From contig JARBUI010000003.1 in NCBI GenBank assembly GCA_029239755.1, positions 62,001 to 126,000 of the forward strand: DNA of 64,000 nt, in the 5' to 3' direction. This document shows positions 27,567 to 35,226 of the stretch, piece by piece (within the stretch, counting starts at the first letter, position 1; the number at the start of each line of letters is the position of its first letter). Below the pieces are notes generated by a model, which had not been told where the DNA came from, ran no database searches, and saw only the letters and a list, made by a program, of their open reading frames with translations. The position numbers and the translations under genes are program-made. The stretch comes from Clostridia bacterium. Lineage in GTDB: Bacteria > Bacillota > Clostridia > Lachnospirales > Cellulosilyticaceae.

Positions 27567-28841
27567 TTACAGTTCTTTACCAAGTATATTTTTCATTACA
27601 GATGTTAATTGTTCAAAGGGTACTGTTACAGCCTCTCCGGTTCCCATATTTTTAACCTGAACTGACTTTTCTTCCAGCTCACTTTCTCCAATAATGGCTG
27701 AGAACTTTGCATTTATCTTGTTAGCATATTTCATTTGCGCTTTGATGCTTCTTTGGAGATGATCACTTTCTGCACTTATGCTTACGCTTCTTAACTGGTT
27801 AACAAGCTTAAAAGCTTGCATCATAGCCGCTTCCCCTCTATAACCAATAAAAATATCGCGGCTAGCTTCTTTCAGAACATTTTCATTTTCTGCATCACGT
27901 ACGAGAAGCAGCCTTTCAATTCCTGCACCAAAACCTACTGCAGGCGTAGGCTTTCCACCTATTTCTTCAACTAGCTTATCGTATCTTCCACCGCCGCATA
28001 CGGTTCCCTGTGCCCCTATGTCATTAGAAATAAATTCAAACACTGTTTTAGTATAATAGTCAAGACCTCTTACTATACTAGAGTCTACAATAAATGGAAT
28101 ATCCATAATGGTTAGAAGCTCTTGTAATTTCTCAAAATGAGCTCTGCATTCTTCACCAAGGGTATCAAGCACCGTAGGCGCTCCTTCGAGTTCTTGCTGG
28201 CATTTTTCATTTTTACAGTCAAGGACACGAAGAGGATTTTTATCCATTCTTTCTCTGCAAAGTTCACACAAGTGTTCTTCCTTCGTGTGCAGGAATGCTT
28301 TAAGGGTTTCATTATATTTCTTTCTGCACTCTGGTCCCCCAAGAGAGTTAATATGCAGCTCAACCTTTCTAATTCCAAGTCTTTTAAGAAGCGTACTAGC
28401 TACTGCAATAACCTCAGCATCAGCTGTTGGCGAGTCACTCCCAAACATTTCAATCCCAAACTGGTGAAACTGCCTCTGACGGCCTGCCTGTGGTTTTTCA
28501 TATCTAAAGGTCGGAGAAATATAATAGAGTTTAGTAGGCTGCGTCTCTGCATGCATAGCATGTTCGAGATAGGCACGTACTACTGGCGCTGTACCTTCTG
28601 GTTTTAGCGTAATATCATTTTCTCCTTTATCTATAAAAGAGTACATTTCCTTATTAACAATATCAGTTGTTTCTCCTACGCCTCTTTTAAAAAGTTTAGT
28701 GAATTCAAATATAGGCGTTCGAATTTGATTAAATCCAAAATCATCACATAGATTTCTAATAATCTCTTCTATGTCAAGCCATTTTCTCATGTCCTCTCCA
28801 AAAATGTCCTTGGTTCCCTTAAGTGCTCGAATTTCTTCCAT
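27567..28841 (-). CDS. hisS: Histidyl-tRNA synthetase
   Basis: A 424-residue class II synthetase. Motifs seen: LKGTKDIFGEDM at the N-terminus, motif 2 FRYEKPQAGRQRQFHQFGIEMFG, the histidine-specific RGLDYYTKTVFEF, and motif 3 TPAVGFGAGIERLLL, followed by the C-terminal anticodon-binding domain. The ribosome binding site is AAAGGGAT. It is the first gene after the T-box leader and is co-transcribed with aspS, a common Firmicutes pair. Unusually for the gene it controls directly, the leader reads as aspartate-specific. Confidence 0.98.
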   Translation of the reverse strand: MEEIRALKGTKDIFGEDMRKWLDIEEIIRNLCDDFGFNQIRTPIFEFTKLFKRGVGETTDIVNKEMYSFIDKGENDITLKPEGTAPVVRAYLEHAMHAETQPTKLYYISPTFRYEKPQAGRQRQFHQFGIEMFGSDSPTADAEVIAVASTLLKRLGIRKVELHINSLGGPECRKKYNETLKAFLHTKEEHLCELCRERMDKNPLRVLDCKNEKCQQELEGAPTVLDTLGEECRAHFEKLQELLTIMDIPFIVDSSIVRGLDYYTKTVFEFISNDIGAQGTVCGGGRYDKLVEEIGGKPTPAVGFGAGIERLLLVRDAENENVLKEASRDIFIGYRGEAAMMQAFKLVNQLRSVSISAESDHLQRSIKAQMKYANKINAKFSAIIGESELEEKSVQVKNMGTGEAVTVPFEQLTSVMKNILGKEL

Positions 28842-28878
28842 AGTTATCCCTTTCTTTTACAAAATACTTTTTGACAAT

Positions 28879-29122
28879 AAAAAACGTCCCTGACATAGCT
28901 GTCAGGGACGATATTACCGTGTTGCCACCCTGTTTCAAAGACGTAGATGTTTTAGTCTTTGCACTTTGCAGCTTATAACGCTAGCCAAGCGTCGCTTCCT
29001 ACTTTATGCTTTCAGAAACACACTCCGAGATGTCTTCTAATCTTGTGTGAGCTCTCAGCGGTTACTCACTCTCTGGGTATAAGATTATACTTATTCTCAT
29101 CACTGATTTTTACTATTTTATT
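28879..29122 (-). promoter_or_regulatory. T-box leader with aspartate (GAC) specifier upstream of hisS-aspS
   Basis: On the minus strand, Stem I has base GAGA/TCTC, the S-turn side ATAAGTA, and a helix TAATCTT/AAGATTA. The opposite side of the specifier loop reads GAA-GAC-A, placing the codon GAC (Asp) at 29032-29034. Further down is the T-box AGGGTGGCAACACGG (about 28917-28931); its bulge TGGC pairs with an acceptor end GCCA, fitting discriminator G73 of tRNA-Asp rather than C73 of tRNA-His. The terminator CGTCCCTGACA/TGTCAGGGACG plus TTTTTT follows at 28879-28910. Uncharged tRNA-Asp should favour read-through. Confidence 0.93.
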
Positions 29123-29129
29123 AGTTTAT

Positions 29130-29157
29130 ATTGTATCAAATATTGTTATTTAGTCAA
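29130..29157 (-). promoter_or_regulatory. Sigma-A promoter of the hisS-aspS T-box operon
   Basis: On the minus strand TTGACT and TACAAT are 16 bases apart, directly before the T-box leader and just after the cheV stop. Transcription would begin near 29122. Confidence 0.8.
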
Positions 29158-29161
29158 GCCC

Positions 29162-30061
29162 TTAAAATAAGAGTTCATCAAGGGATGCCACAAGGTTATC
29201 AATAGAAGGCTTACTAATTTGTCTGTCTGCTCCTACTTTTTCTCCTTTATGAAAAAGATCCTCAGTAATAAGAGATGAAAAAATGACAACAGGAAGCTCA
29301 CTTAGGAGGTTATCTTCCTTTATTCTTCGTGTAAGCGTATGCCCATCTAGTATAGGCATCTCTATATCTGTTATAAGTAGGTCAACAGCCCTTTTAAAAC
29401 CTTCACCATACTTTTCTTTTAATTCAAAAATAGCCTTTAGGGCATCTTGTCCATTATCAAATAGCGTAATATTCATATATCCAGCTGCTACTAACACTTC
29501 TTTCAGAAGAGCTCTGATTGTTTTAGAATCTTCAGCTATGTAAATAATTTTACTTTTTCTCTCAGCTTTTATTTTAATGGTTTCTTTACTTTTCAAATAA
29601 ACGTTATCAGCATCTGATAAGTCTGTTATAATTTTCTCAAAATCCAAGAGAAGCAGTATCCCACTATCTGTTAAAACATTTCCTACAGTAAGTGAGGCTT
29701 TTAGTAACCGATCTGGCTTAGTAATATCAGACCATTTAATTCTCTGTATGCCAACGATACTATCTACTACAAACATAACTTCCTGATTATTAAATTCACA
29801 TACTAAGGCCATTTTACCACTTGTTAAATCTGTAGACTTCTTATCTAATATATAGCTTAAATCTATAACGGTCATAACTTTATCTCTGACACTAGTAAGT
29901 CCTAATATGCTTTTATTGGTGAGCGCTCCCGGTCTTACTTCGTTTAATTGTATAATTTCTCTTGTTTTTAATACATTAATACAATAAGCATTGCCATTAA
30001 CGATGAATACAATAATCTCTAATTCTCCTGTTCCTGATTCCAATAAAACTGAACTTTTCAT
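29162..30061 (-). CDS. cheV: CheV-type chemotaxis coupling protein (CheW domain plus receiver)
   Basis: A 299-residue protein. Residues about 14-155 are a CheW-like domain (IVFIVNGNAYCINVLKTREII, SILGLTSVRDKVMTVIDL), which couples receptors to CheA. Residues 170-299 are a receiver domain with acidic Glu177-Asp178, the phosphorylated Asp232 in ITDIEMPILDG and the Lys of ISKPS. CheV proteins adjust receptor-kinase signalling. No other chemotaxis or flagellar gene is in the window, so it is an isolated copy. The ribosome binding site is AGGAAGTGATAAG. Confidence 0.93.
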   Translation of the reverse strand: MKSSVLLESGTGELEIIVFIVNGNAYCINVLKTREIIQLNEVRPGALTNKSILGLTSVRDKVMTVIDLSYILDKKSTDLTSGKMALVCEFNNQEVMFVVDSIVGIQRIKWSDITKPDRLLKASLTVGNVLTDSGILLLLDFEKIITDLSDADNVYLKSKETIKIKAERKSKIIYIAEDSKTIRALLKEVLVAAGYMNITLFDNGQDALKAIFELKEKYGEGFKRAVDLLITDIEMPILDGHTLTRRIKEDNLLSELPVVIFSSLITEDLFHKGEKVGADRQISKPSIDNLVASLDELLF

Positions 30062-30176
30062 CTTATCACTTCCTTATCATCATTATTTCTTTAAATGCTC
30101 TTGTATTCTACACATTAAAACATTTTTAGACTTATTATTACTTATTATACTTGGAGTTTCTATAAAATTCAATGGA

Positions 30177-30860
30177 TTAGTAACCGCTGTCTGCTTCTGA
30201 TTTTAAATTTGTAACAATAGTAACACTTTTACTCGTTCCTAGTCTATCTGCCCCAGCCTCAATAAGTGCTTTTGCTACATCTAAGTCACTAATGCCTCCC
30301 GCAGCCTTAATTTTAATTTTGTCTCCTACTATGCTTTTCATAAGCTTAATATGCTGCAGCGTAGCACCTCCAGTACCAAATCCTGTAGATGTCTTTACAA
30401 AATCTGCTCCGGCCTCAGCAACTATTTCTGTTACTGTTTTAATCTCATCTTCCTCAAGATAGCATGTTTCTATAATAACTTTTACAATGGCATGTTTACA
30501 TACTTCTTTTGCCGCTTTTACAACTTCCTGGATATCATATTTAACATAATCATATTTTTTATCTTTTAAAGCACCAATATTAATAACCATATCTACATCT
30601 GTTGCCCCATTAATAACAGCTTCTCTAGCCTCAAATGCTTTAGCAGCCGGTGTTTCATTTCCTAAAGGAAAGCCTACAACCGTTGTAACACCAACTGAAG
30701 TCCCTGCTAAAAGATGCGTTGCCATTGCCACATAGCAGGTGGGTACACATACTGTTTTGAAATGATAATTAACAGCTTCTTCGCAAAGCTTTTTAATATC
30801 TTCTTCTGATGCCGTTGCTTTTAAACAAGTGTGATCTATAGTTTGTGCTATATCTATCAT
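30177..30860 (-). CDS. deoC: Deoxyribose-phosphate aldolase
   Basis: A 227-residue class I aldolase of the short bacterial type. It cleaves 2-deoxyribose 5-phosphate to glyceraldehyde 3-phosphate and acetaldehyde. The Schiff-base lysine is Lys156 (FVKTSTGFGTGGAT), the proton-relay lysine Lys185 (IKAAGGI), and Asp88/Asp90 lie in TDVDMVINIGALK. It is transcribed alone here, without deoB, deoD or a DeoR regulator beside it. Confidence 0.97.
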   Translation of the reverse strand: MIDIAQTIDHTCLKATASEEDIKKLCEEAVNYHFKTVCVPTCYVAMATHLLAGTSVGVTTVVGFPLGNETPAAKAFEAREAVINGATDVDMVINIGALKDKKYDYVKYDIQEVVKAAKEVCKHAIVKVIIETCYLEEDEIKTVTEIVAEAGADFVKTSTGFGTGGATLQHIKLMKSIVGDKIKIKAAGGISDLDVAKALIEAGADRLGTSKSVTIVTNLKSEADSGY

Positions 30861-30967
30861 ATTTGACCTTCTTTCTTATCCATTAATTTATTTTTAATTA
30901 TTTTAATATTAGCATAGATTACTAATGATGTACATATTAAGTGGCTGGGCTTGATAAATCCTAAATA

Positions 30968-31426
30968 CTAACTATTAGATTTATATTTCTTTATATTTTT
31001 GTATTGATTTCTCTTTTCTCCTTGTAATGATCCTAAGTTTATCTTATAAAGCCTCCCAGTCTCTATTCTTTTTTCAACTACTGTTTCTTCTATAATATAC
31101 ATGCTTGAAACAAAGATATGGCTGTCTTCCTCTATTTTTAAAGCTATTAATATATTATCTTTATATGTTTTAATAAATTCTATTTTATGATTATCATAGT
31201 GGGCTATTCCAATATAATCAGGTCTATTAATCATTTCAATAAGTCTATGAAAGTATTTCTTAAAAGCATAGGGATGCCGTTCTTTAATATGTTTTATGGC
31301 TCCTGGATAAATGATAATTTCTTTATTAGTTATGTTTAATTTTAATTGCTCTATGATTTCATTTCTTAAATATCCTACTAACTGAGTTTGATTACTCGAT
31401 TTATCTATACTTATTTTTTTCCCCAT
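30968..31426 (-). CDS. Small protein resembling PBECR-type (RNase-fold) domains
   Basis: 152 residues with GGAGGG before the ATG. The middle section (about 36-120) reads EIIIYPGAIKHIKERHPYAFKKY, then RPDYIGIAHYDNHKIEFIKTYKDNILIALKIEEDSHIFVSSMYII in separate strands. This His-rich, strand-rich pattern (H..ERHP, a Lys after LIALK, an S/Y near the end) recalls the phage Barnase-EndoU-ColicinE5-RelE-like nuclease domains (PBECR). The tail is basic. No antitoxin-like partner is adjacent. The assignment rests on pattern memory only, so treat it as a hypothesis; the gene itself looks real. Confidence 0.6.
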   Translation of the reverse strand: MGKKISIDKSSNQTQLVGYLRNEIIEQLKLNITNKEIIIYPGAIKHIKERHPYAFKKYFHRLIEMINRPDYIGIAHYDNHKIEFIKTYKDNILIALKIEEDSHIFVSSMYIIEETVVEKRIETGRLYKINLGSLQGEKRNQYKNIKKYKSNS

Positions 31427-31621
31427 TTATAGGGCCCTCCATTATTATTAGGATAATCTTATTTTATTATGCTGCCTATTAACTATATTACTAGTATATT
31501 TTAGTTATATAACCCTTGCGCTTAATAATTTTTTTATTTTTTTTCTTATTTTATTTTGCATATAATTTATTGCTTATCCATATATATGTATTAGGACATC
31601 TTATTAAAAAGGAGGGTAATC

Positions 31622-32254
31622 ATGTCTAATCCTAGATTTATGGTATTCAAACTTAAAGATCTCAGAATTCCTCTCATCATTCTACTCATTGCTGTTGCAT
31701 TATTTGTGTTTTTATTATTTAGAAATAAAAATGCAGCGCAAACCTTTGCTCCTTCTGATACATATCAGGATGGCAAGTACATAGCAGGAATTATGTTATC
31801 TGATGCAGAAATGGATTTAGTTGTGGAAGTTGCTGATAGCAAAATCGCTTCTGTATCCTTAGAAGGTCTAGATGAAAAAACATCTATGCTTTATAAGGAC
31901 TTAGCATATGGTATTGATTATGTCAATACTTATGTTACTGCTACTCAGTCTTTAGAACTTCCTCAAAACACAAATGCTTCAGCAGCAACTCATATGCTTA
32001 TGGATGCTGTTAAAGTAGCTCTTTCAGAAGACGAAAATACACAAATCTCCTCCACTTATGAAAAATTAGATTTAACAGACACAGAGTCTGCTGCAAATGT
32101 TTCATTAGATGAAGTTAATGCAACTGCACCTAATGAACAAGTAGATGCTGATTCAGTAGATAAGCAAGCTGAAAAAGCAACTACAGACGAAAAAGCAAAT
32201 GCAGAAGCTTCTGATCATACTTCTATCATAGAAGAAGAAGTAATTGAACAATAA
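31622..32254 (+). CDS. Membrane-anchored protein with degenerate FMN_bind-like domain
   Basis: 210 residues. One N-terminal membrane segment (about 17-33, LIILLIAVALFVFLLF) is followed by an extracytoplasmic domain: YQDGKYIAGIMLSDAEMDLVVEV, SKIASVSL and NASAATHMLMDAVKVAL. This order matches FMN_bind domains (DGxY.., GKIxxV.., SGATxTSxAi), but the flavin-attachment SGAT(x)(S/T) has become NASAAT, so covalent FMN is doubtful. The last 70 residues are acidic and low in complexity. GGAGGG lies five bases before the ATG. Function unknown. Confidence 0.7.
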   Translation: MSNPRFMVFKLKDLRIPLIILLIAVALFVFLLFRNKNAAQTFAPSDTYQDGKYIAGIMLSDAEMDLVVEVADSKIASVSLEGLDEKTSMLYKDLAYGIDYVNTYVTATQSLELPQNTNASAATHMLMDAVKVALSEDENTQISSTYEKLDLTDTESAANVSLDEVNATAPNEQVDADSVDKQAEKATTDEKANAEASDHTSIIEEEVIEQ

Positions 32255-32257
32255 TAG

Positions 32258-32295
32258 AAAGGGCTGTTTCCTGATATAGGAAATAGCCTTTTTTA
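32258..32295 (+). terminator. Terminator after the FMN_bind-like gene
   Basis: Stem AAAGGGCTGTTTCCT against TAGGAAATAGCCTTT (with a mismatch), short loop and six T. It starts right after the stop codon. Confidence 0.88.
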
Positions 32296-32443
32296 TTACG
32301 CTTTATCACTTGTAAATTAATCCTTAAAATATTATACTGAATTATCAATTTAAGAAATATTTAAGAATAGAATAGCTAAATAGGAATAGACTAAAGCAAT
32401 AAATCTTATGATATGATTCAAGTAATAATTTTTGGAGGTAGAA

Positions 32444-33619
32444 ATGTTAACTAATTTTTTATTGAAAAAGGTAGTAAAAGACAATACTGATTTTAAAGAT
32501 AGGCATATGAGAAGGCAAGTAGGTTATCTTTCAGGAGTAATAGGTATTATTGTTAACTTCTTACTCTTTCTAATTAAGCTTTCAGTAGGTTTACTTGCTT
32601 CATCTGTAGCTATTTTAGCTGATGCTTTTAATAACCTTTCCGATGCTGCTTCCTCTGTTATCACGATTATTGGATTTAAACTTTCAAATAAACCTGCAGA
32701 TAAAGAACATCCTTATGGCCATGGCAGGATAGAATATATTTCTGCACTTGTTATAGCCTTTTTAGTTATGCTTGTTGGTTTTCAATTTGTTAAAACTTCT
32801 ATTAATCGAATCTTAAATCCTGAGCCTATAACCTTTAAGTGGATACCCTTTATTCTTTTGTTTGTCTCTATCTTCTTTAAGCTATGGCTCGCCCTATTCA
32901 ACAAAAAACTAGGATATAAAATAGATTCTGCTTCTCTTAAAGCCACTGCAACTGATGCTATGGGGGATGTATTTACTACATCTGTTGTTGTCATTTCTTT
33001 TTTTGCAGCGCGCTTTACTGCATTCCCTATAGATGGTTATATTGGCTGCATTGTTGCTGTTATTATTCTCTATGCTGGTTTTAACTTAATAAGAGATACT
33101 GTTAATCCCCTTATTGGCGAGGCTCCTGATAAGGAATTAGTTGAAGAACTTACAACTGGTGTTCTTTCTTATGATTATATTACAGGCGTCCATGATTTAA
33201 TTGTTCATAACTATGGCCCATCACGGACAATGGCTTCTATTCATGCTGAAATACCTGCTGATATTCCTATTATGACTATCCATGAAATTATTGATAAAGC
33301 AGAACGGGAGTTAAGTGAGAAGCTTCAGCTTCATCTTGTTATTCATATGGATCCTATTTGTATCATAAGTGAAGAAGTCGCAAAGGTAAAAAATGAAATT
33401 TCAAAAATTATTAAATACAATCCTCTCATTAAATCGATGCATGATTTTAGGGTTATTGGTGAAGGTGACAATAAAAACCTCATTTTTGATATTGTTGTTG
33501 ATGCTTATAAACTGGAGAAAATTATTTCTGAAGAAAAATTAAAACTTAGTATTAATGAAGCGGTTAAAGAAATAAACCCTAAATATCAGTGTATTATAAC
33601 CATAGATAAGGAATACTAA
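32444..33619 (+). CDS. Cation diffusion facilitator family transporter
   Basis: 391 residues from the ATG at 32444, preceded by TGGAGGT; an in-frame TTG four codons upstream overlaps that site and is rejected. CDF features: six membrane spans, the metal-binding ADAFNNLSDAASS in span 2 and HPYGHGRIEY just after it, then a second ATATDAMGDV motif in span 5, and a cytoplasmic C-terminal domain. The proteins export Zn, Mn, Fe or related divalent metals in exchange for protons. The C-terminal part (about 290-391) seems longer than the minimal CDF tail, as in many Clostridial members. The metal cannot be called with certainty. Confidence 0.93.
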   Translation: MLTNFLLKKVVKDNTDFKDRHMRRQVGYLSGVIGIIVNFLLFLIKLSVGLLASSVAILADAFNNLSDAASSVITIIGFKLSNKPADKEHPYGHGRIEYISALVIAFLVMLVGFQFVKTSINRILNPEPITFKWIPFILLFVSIFFKLWLALFNKKLGYKIDSASLKATATDAMGDVFTTSVVVISFFAARFTAFPIDGYIGCIVAVIILYAGFNLIRDTVNPLIGEAPDKELVEELTTGVLSYDYITGVHDLIVHNYGPSRTMASIHAEIPADIPIMTIHEIIDKAERELSEKLQLHLVIHMDPICIISEEVAKVKNEISKIIKYNPLIKSMHDFRVIGEGDNKNLIFDIVVDAYKLEKIISEEKLKLSINEAVKEINPKYQCIITIDKEY

Positions 33620-33696
33620 AGAAATGGAACTTTTTATTTTTTTAGCAGTCTAACTAAGTATCAACACATACTTTACTAGAGAAAGGACTCTAAATT

Positions 33697-34137
33697 ATGA
33701 AAATGAAACTTTCAAAAATATCTTTTATCTTATTAAGTGCACTGCTGCTATTTGGATGCTCCCCGCAGGTTAGTGAGTCTCCCGCAGACCCCGCTCAGGA
33801 TAATAATGCAGCAGGCATTATACTCGCAGGAGCAGACCAAGCTAAGAATATTAGCGTGGAGAATGTTGAATCTGTTCAGTTGTTTGATTTAGATGGTAAT
33901 AGTGTAGAAAAAGAAGTAGATAAAGAGACAGTTGTTAAAGCTTTTAATGACAGCATGATTGATGATACCTCTTATATCGAAATGATTGCTGGCTATAGAA
34001 TGGTCATTACATTAAAAGATGCTTCTGCTATTACAATTACCAGTTATGGTGACGAAACAAGAGTTGTTGCATCTACAAAAGATACTACCTACCATCTTAT
34101 CAGCCCTGAACTTGCAAAGATTCTTTTAACTCAATAA
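33697..34137 (+). CDS. Small lipoprotein of unknown function
   Basis: 146 residues. The signal peptide with lipobox LLLFGCSP predicts a lipid-anchored Cys21. After a short Pro/Ala/Asp linker the mature part (about 50-145) is a single small domain (VESVQLFDLDGNSVEKEVD ... YRMVITLKDASAITITSYGDETRVV), perhaps of beta-strand type. I do not recognise the family. It follows the CDF gene and is closed by its own terminator, so it may share that transcript. Confidence 0.75.
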   Translation: MKMKLSKISFILLSALLLFGCSPQVSESPADPAQDNNAAGIILAGADQAKNISVENVESVQLFDLDGNSVEKEVDKETVVKAFNDSMIDDTSYIEMIAGYRMVITLKDASAITITSYGDETRVVASTKDTTYHLISPELAKILLTQ

Positions 34138-34146
34138 ACGCCACTC

Positions 34147-34194
34147 AAAAGTCTTATTATTTTTTCTAGCCAAAGAATAATAAGACTTTTTTTT
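34147..34194 (+). terminator. Terminator after the lipoprotein gene
   Basis: A perfect 15-base-pair stem (AAAAGTCTTATTATT and complement) with a loop of about 14 bases and eight T. Confidence 0.92.
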
Positions 34195-34331
34195 ACGTAA
34201 AACATGAATTTATTACAGAACTGCTACAGGTTAAAGAGAATTTTTAATATAATAAGGGGTATTTATTGATATAATTTTTTTATTACTGTATAATATTTCT
34301 ATATATTTCAGATTTGCTTAGGAGTCATTAA

Positions 34332-34532
34332 ATGATATTTTTAACACTATTATGTGGATTGTTTTTTATACTGCTAGTTACAAACATATTGATCTATTTT
34401 ATAAGAAAAACGTTTCACTATTTTAATTATCAGTTAACTCATACATTTTACTATGTATTATCATCTTCTATTATGCTTATTGCAGGCCTGATTATTGGTT
34501 TATTAATTGTTTTTATAAGTAAAAAAATGTGA
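34332..34532 (+). CDS. Small two-span membrane protein of unknown function
   Basis: 66 residues: a first hydrophobic segment (about 3-22), a short polar loop (RKTFHYFNYQLTHTFYY), and a second segment (about 43-62) ending in SKKM. AGGAG sits eight bases before the ATG, which supports translation. It is the first gene of a short plus-strand run leading to the VanW gene at 35227. Confidence 0.6.
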   Translation: MIFLTLLCGLFFILLVTNILIYFIRKTFHYFNYQLTHTFYYVLSSSIMLIAGLIIGLLIVFISKKM

Positions 34533-34548
34533 CGCTTAAAAAGAATAC

Positions 34549-34564
34549 CATACGCATGCGTATG
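34549..34564. repeat. 16-base perfect palindrome (possible operator)
   Basis: CATACGCATGCGTATG is its own reverse complement and lies in the 64 bases between the 66-residue gene and the next ATG. It has no T-tract and no loop, so it is not a terminator. A dimeric DNA-binding protein site is the natural guess, but no repeat of it was found elsewhere in the window. Confidence 0.5.
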
Positions 34565-34596
34565 AAATAAATTTTTTATAAAGAAAGGGTATATAA

Positions 34597-35220
34597 ATGG
34601 GAAAGATATTGTCTGTGCTCGAAAAATATAAATTGATAGAAAAGGAGACAGAAGAAATGCCATCATCTGAAAACTCGTCCGAAAATACCTCCTATACTTC
34701 TTCACTTGCTGCAAAGGAACAAGAAGCAGCTCTTTTACCTATTCATCCTGAGGATAAAGAACACATAGAAGAAGCCGCTTCTCCGTCCCCTTTAACTGCA
34801 TACAACAGAAATATGAGCCTTGAAGATATTTATGCCCTTTATGGTTTAAATAACTGTGCCATAACCGATACGGTATTTGTACTTGAAAATTTAATGAATG
34901 CTTTGCCTAGTGAATTGCCTGAATACGTTAAAAAAACAACACTTAATAATATTCTCATAGCTTCATCTATGAATCTTGAAAAGTTGTTAACCGATGGCAC
35001 AAACAGATATCATTATTTAAATCAATTTTCTAATGACTATAGTACTCAAAACACAAGTGATATTGCCTCCCTAAAACAAGAAATTGATAAACTTTCTGCA
35101 ATCATCAGTGACTATCACCAACAAATCAAGCAAAAAGAATCAATGCTTCAAAATCAACTGACGCTCATTAAACTTGAAGAAGAACGCCTGCAAAATATTC
35201 TTAACTTTTTTAATAAGTAG
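34597..35220 (+). CDS. Hypothetical protein with acidic linker and C-terminal coiled coil
   Basis: 207 residues, no signal peptide or membrane span. Residues 1-70 are polar and rich in Glu/Ser. Residues about 75-135 form a compact predicted helical part (LEDIYALYGLNNCAITDTVFVLENLMNALPSELP in pieces). Residues about 150-207 have heptad-like spacing (IASLKQEIDKLSAIISDYHQQIK, QLTLIKLEEERLQNIL), typical of a coiled coil. The stop is seven bases before the VanW ATG, so the two are co-translated. I do not recognise the family; a structural or scaffold role for the VanW protein is only a guess. Confidence 0.7.
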   Translation: MGKILSVLEKYKLIEKETEEMPSSENSSENTSYTSSLAAKEQEAALLPIHPEDKEHIEEAASPSPLTAYNRNMSLEDIYALYGLNNCAITDTVFVLENLMNALPSELPEYVKKTTLNNILIASSMNLEKLLTDGTNRYHYLNQFSNDYSTQNTSDIASLKQEIDKLSAIISDYHQQIKQKESMLQNQLTLIKLEEERLQNILNFFNK

Positions 35221-35226
35221 GCTGTA

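Noticed and set aside
28137-28607. Plus-strand open frame of 156 codons inside hisS
   Set aside because: Antisense to conserved hisS motifs, with no start site; a by-product of the coding strand.
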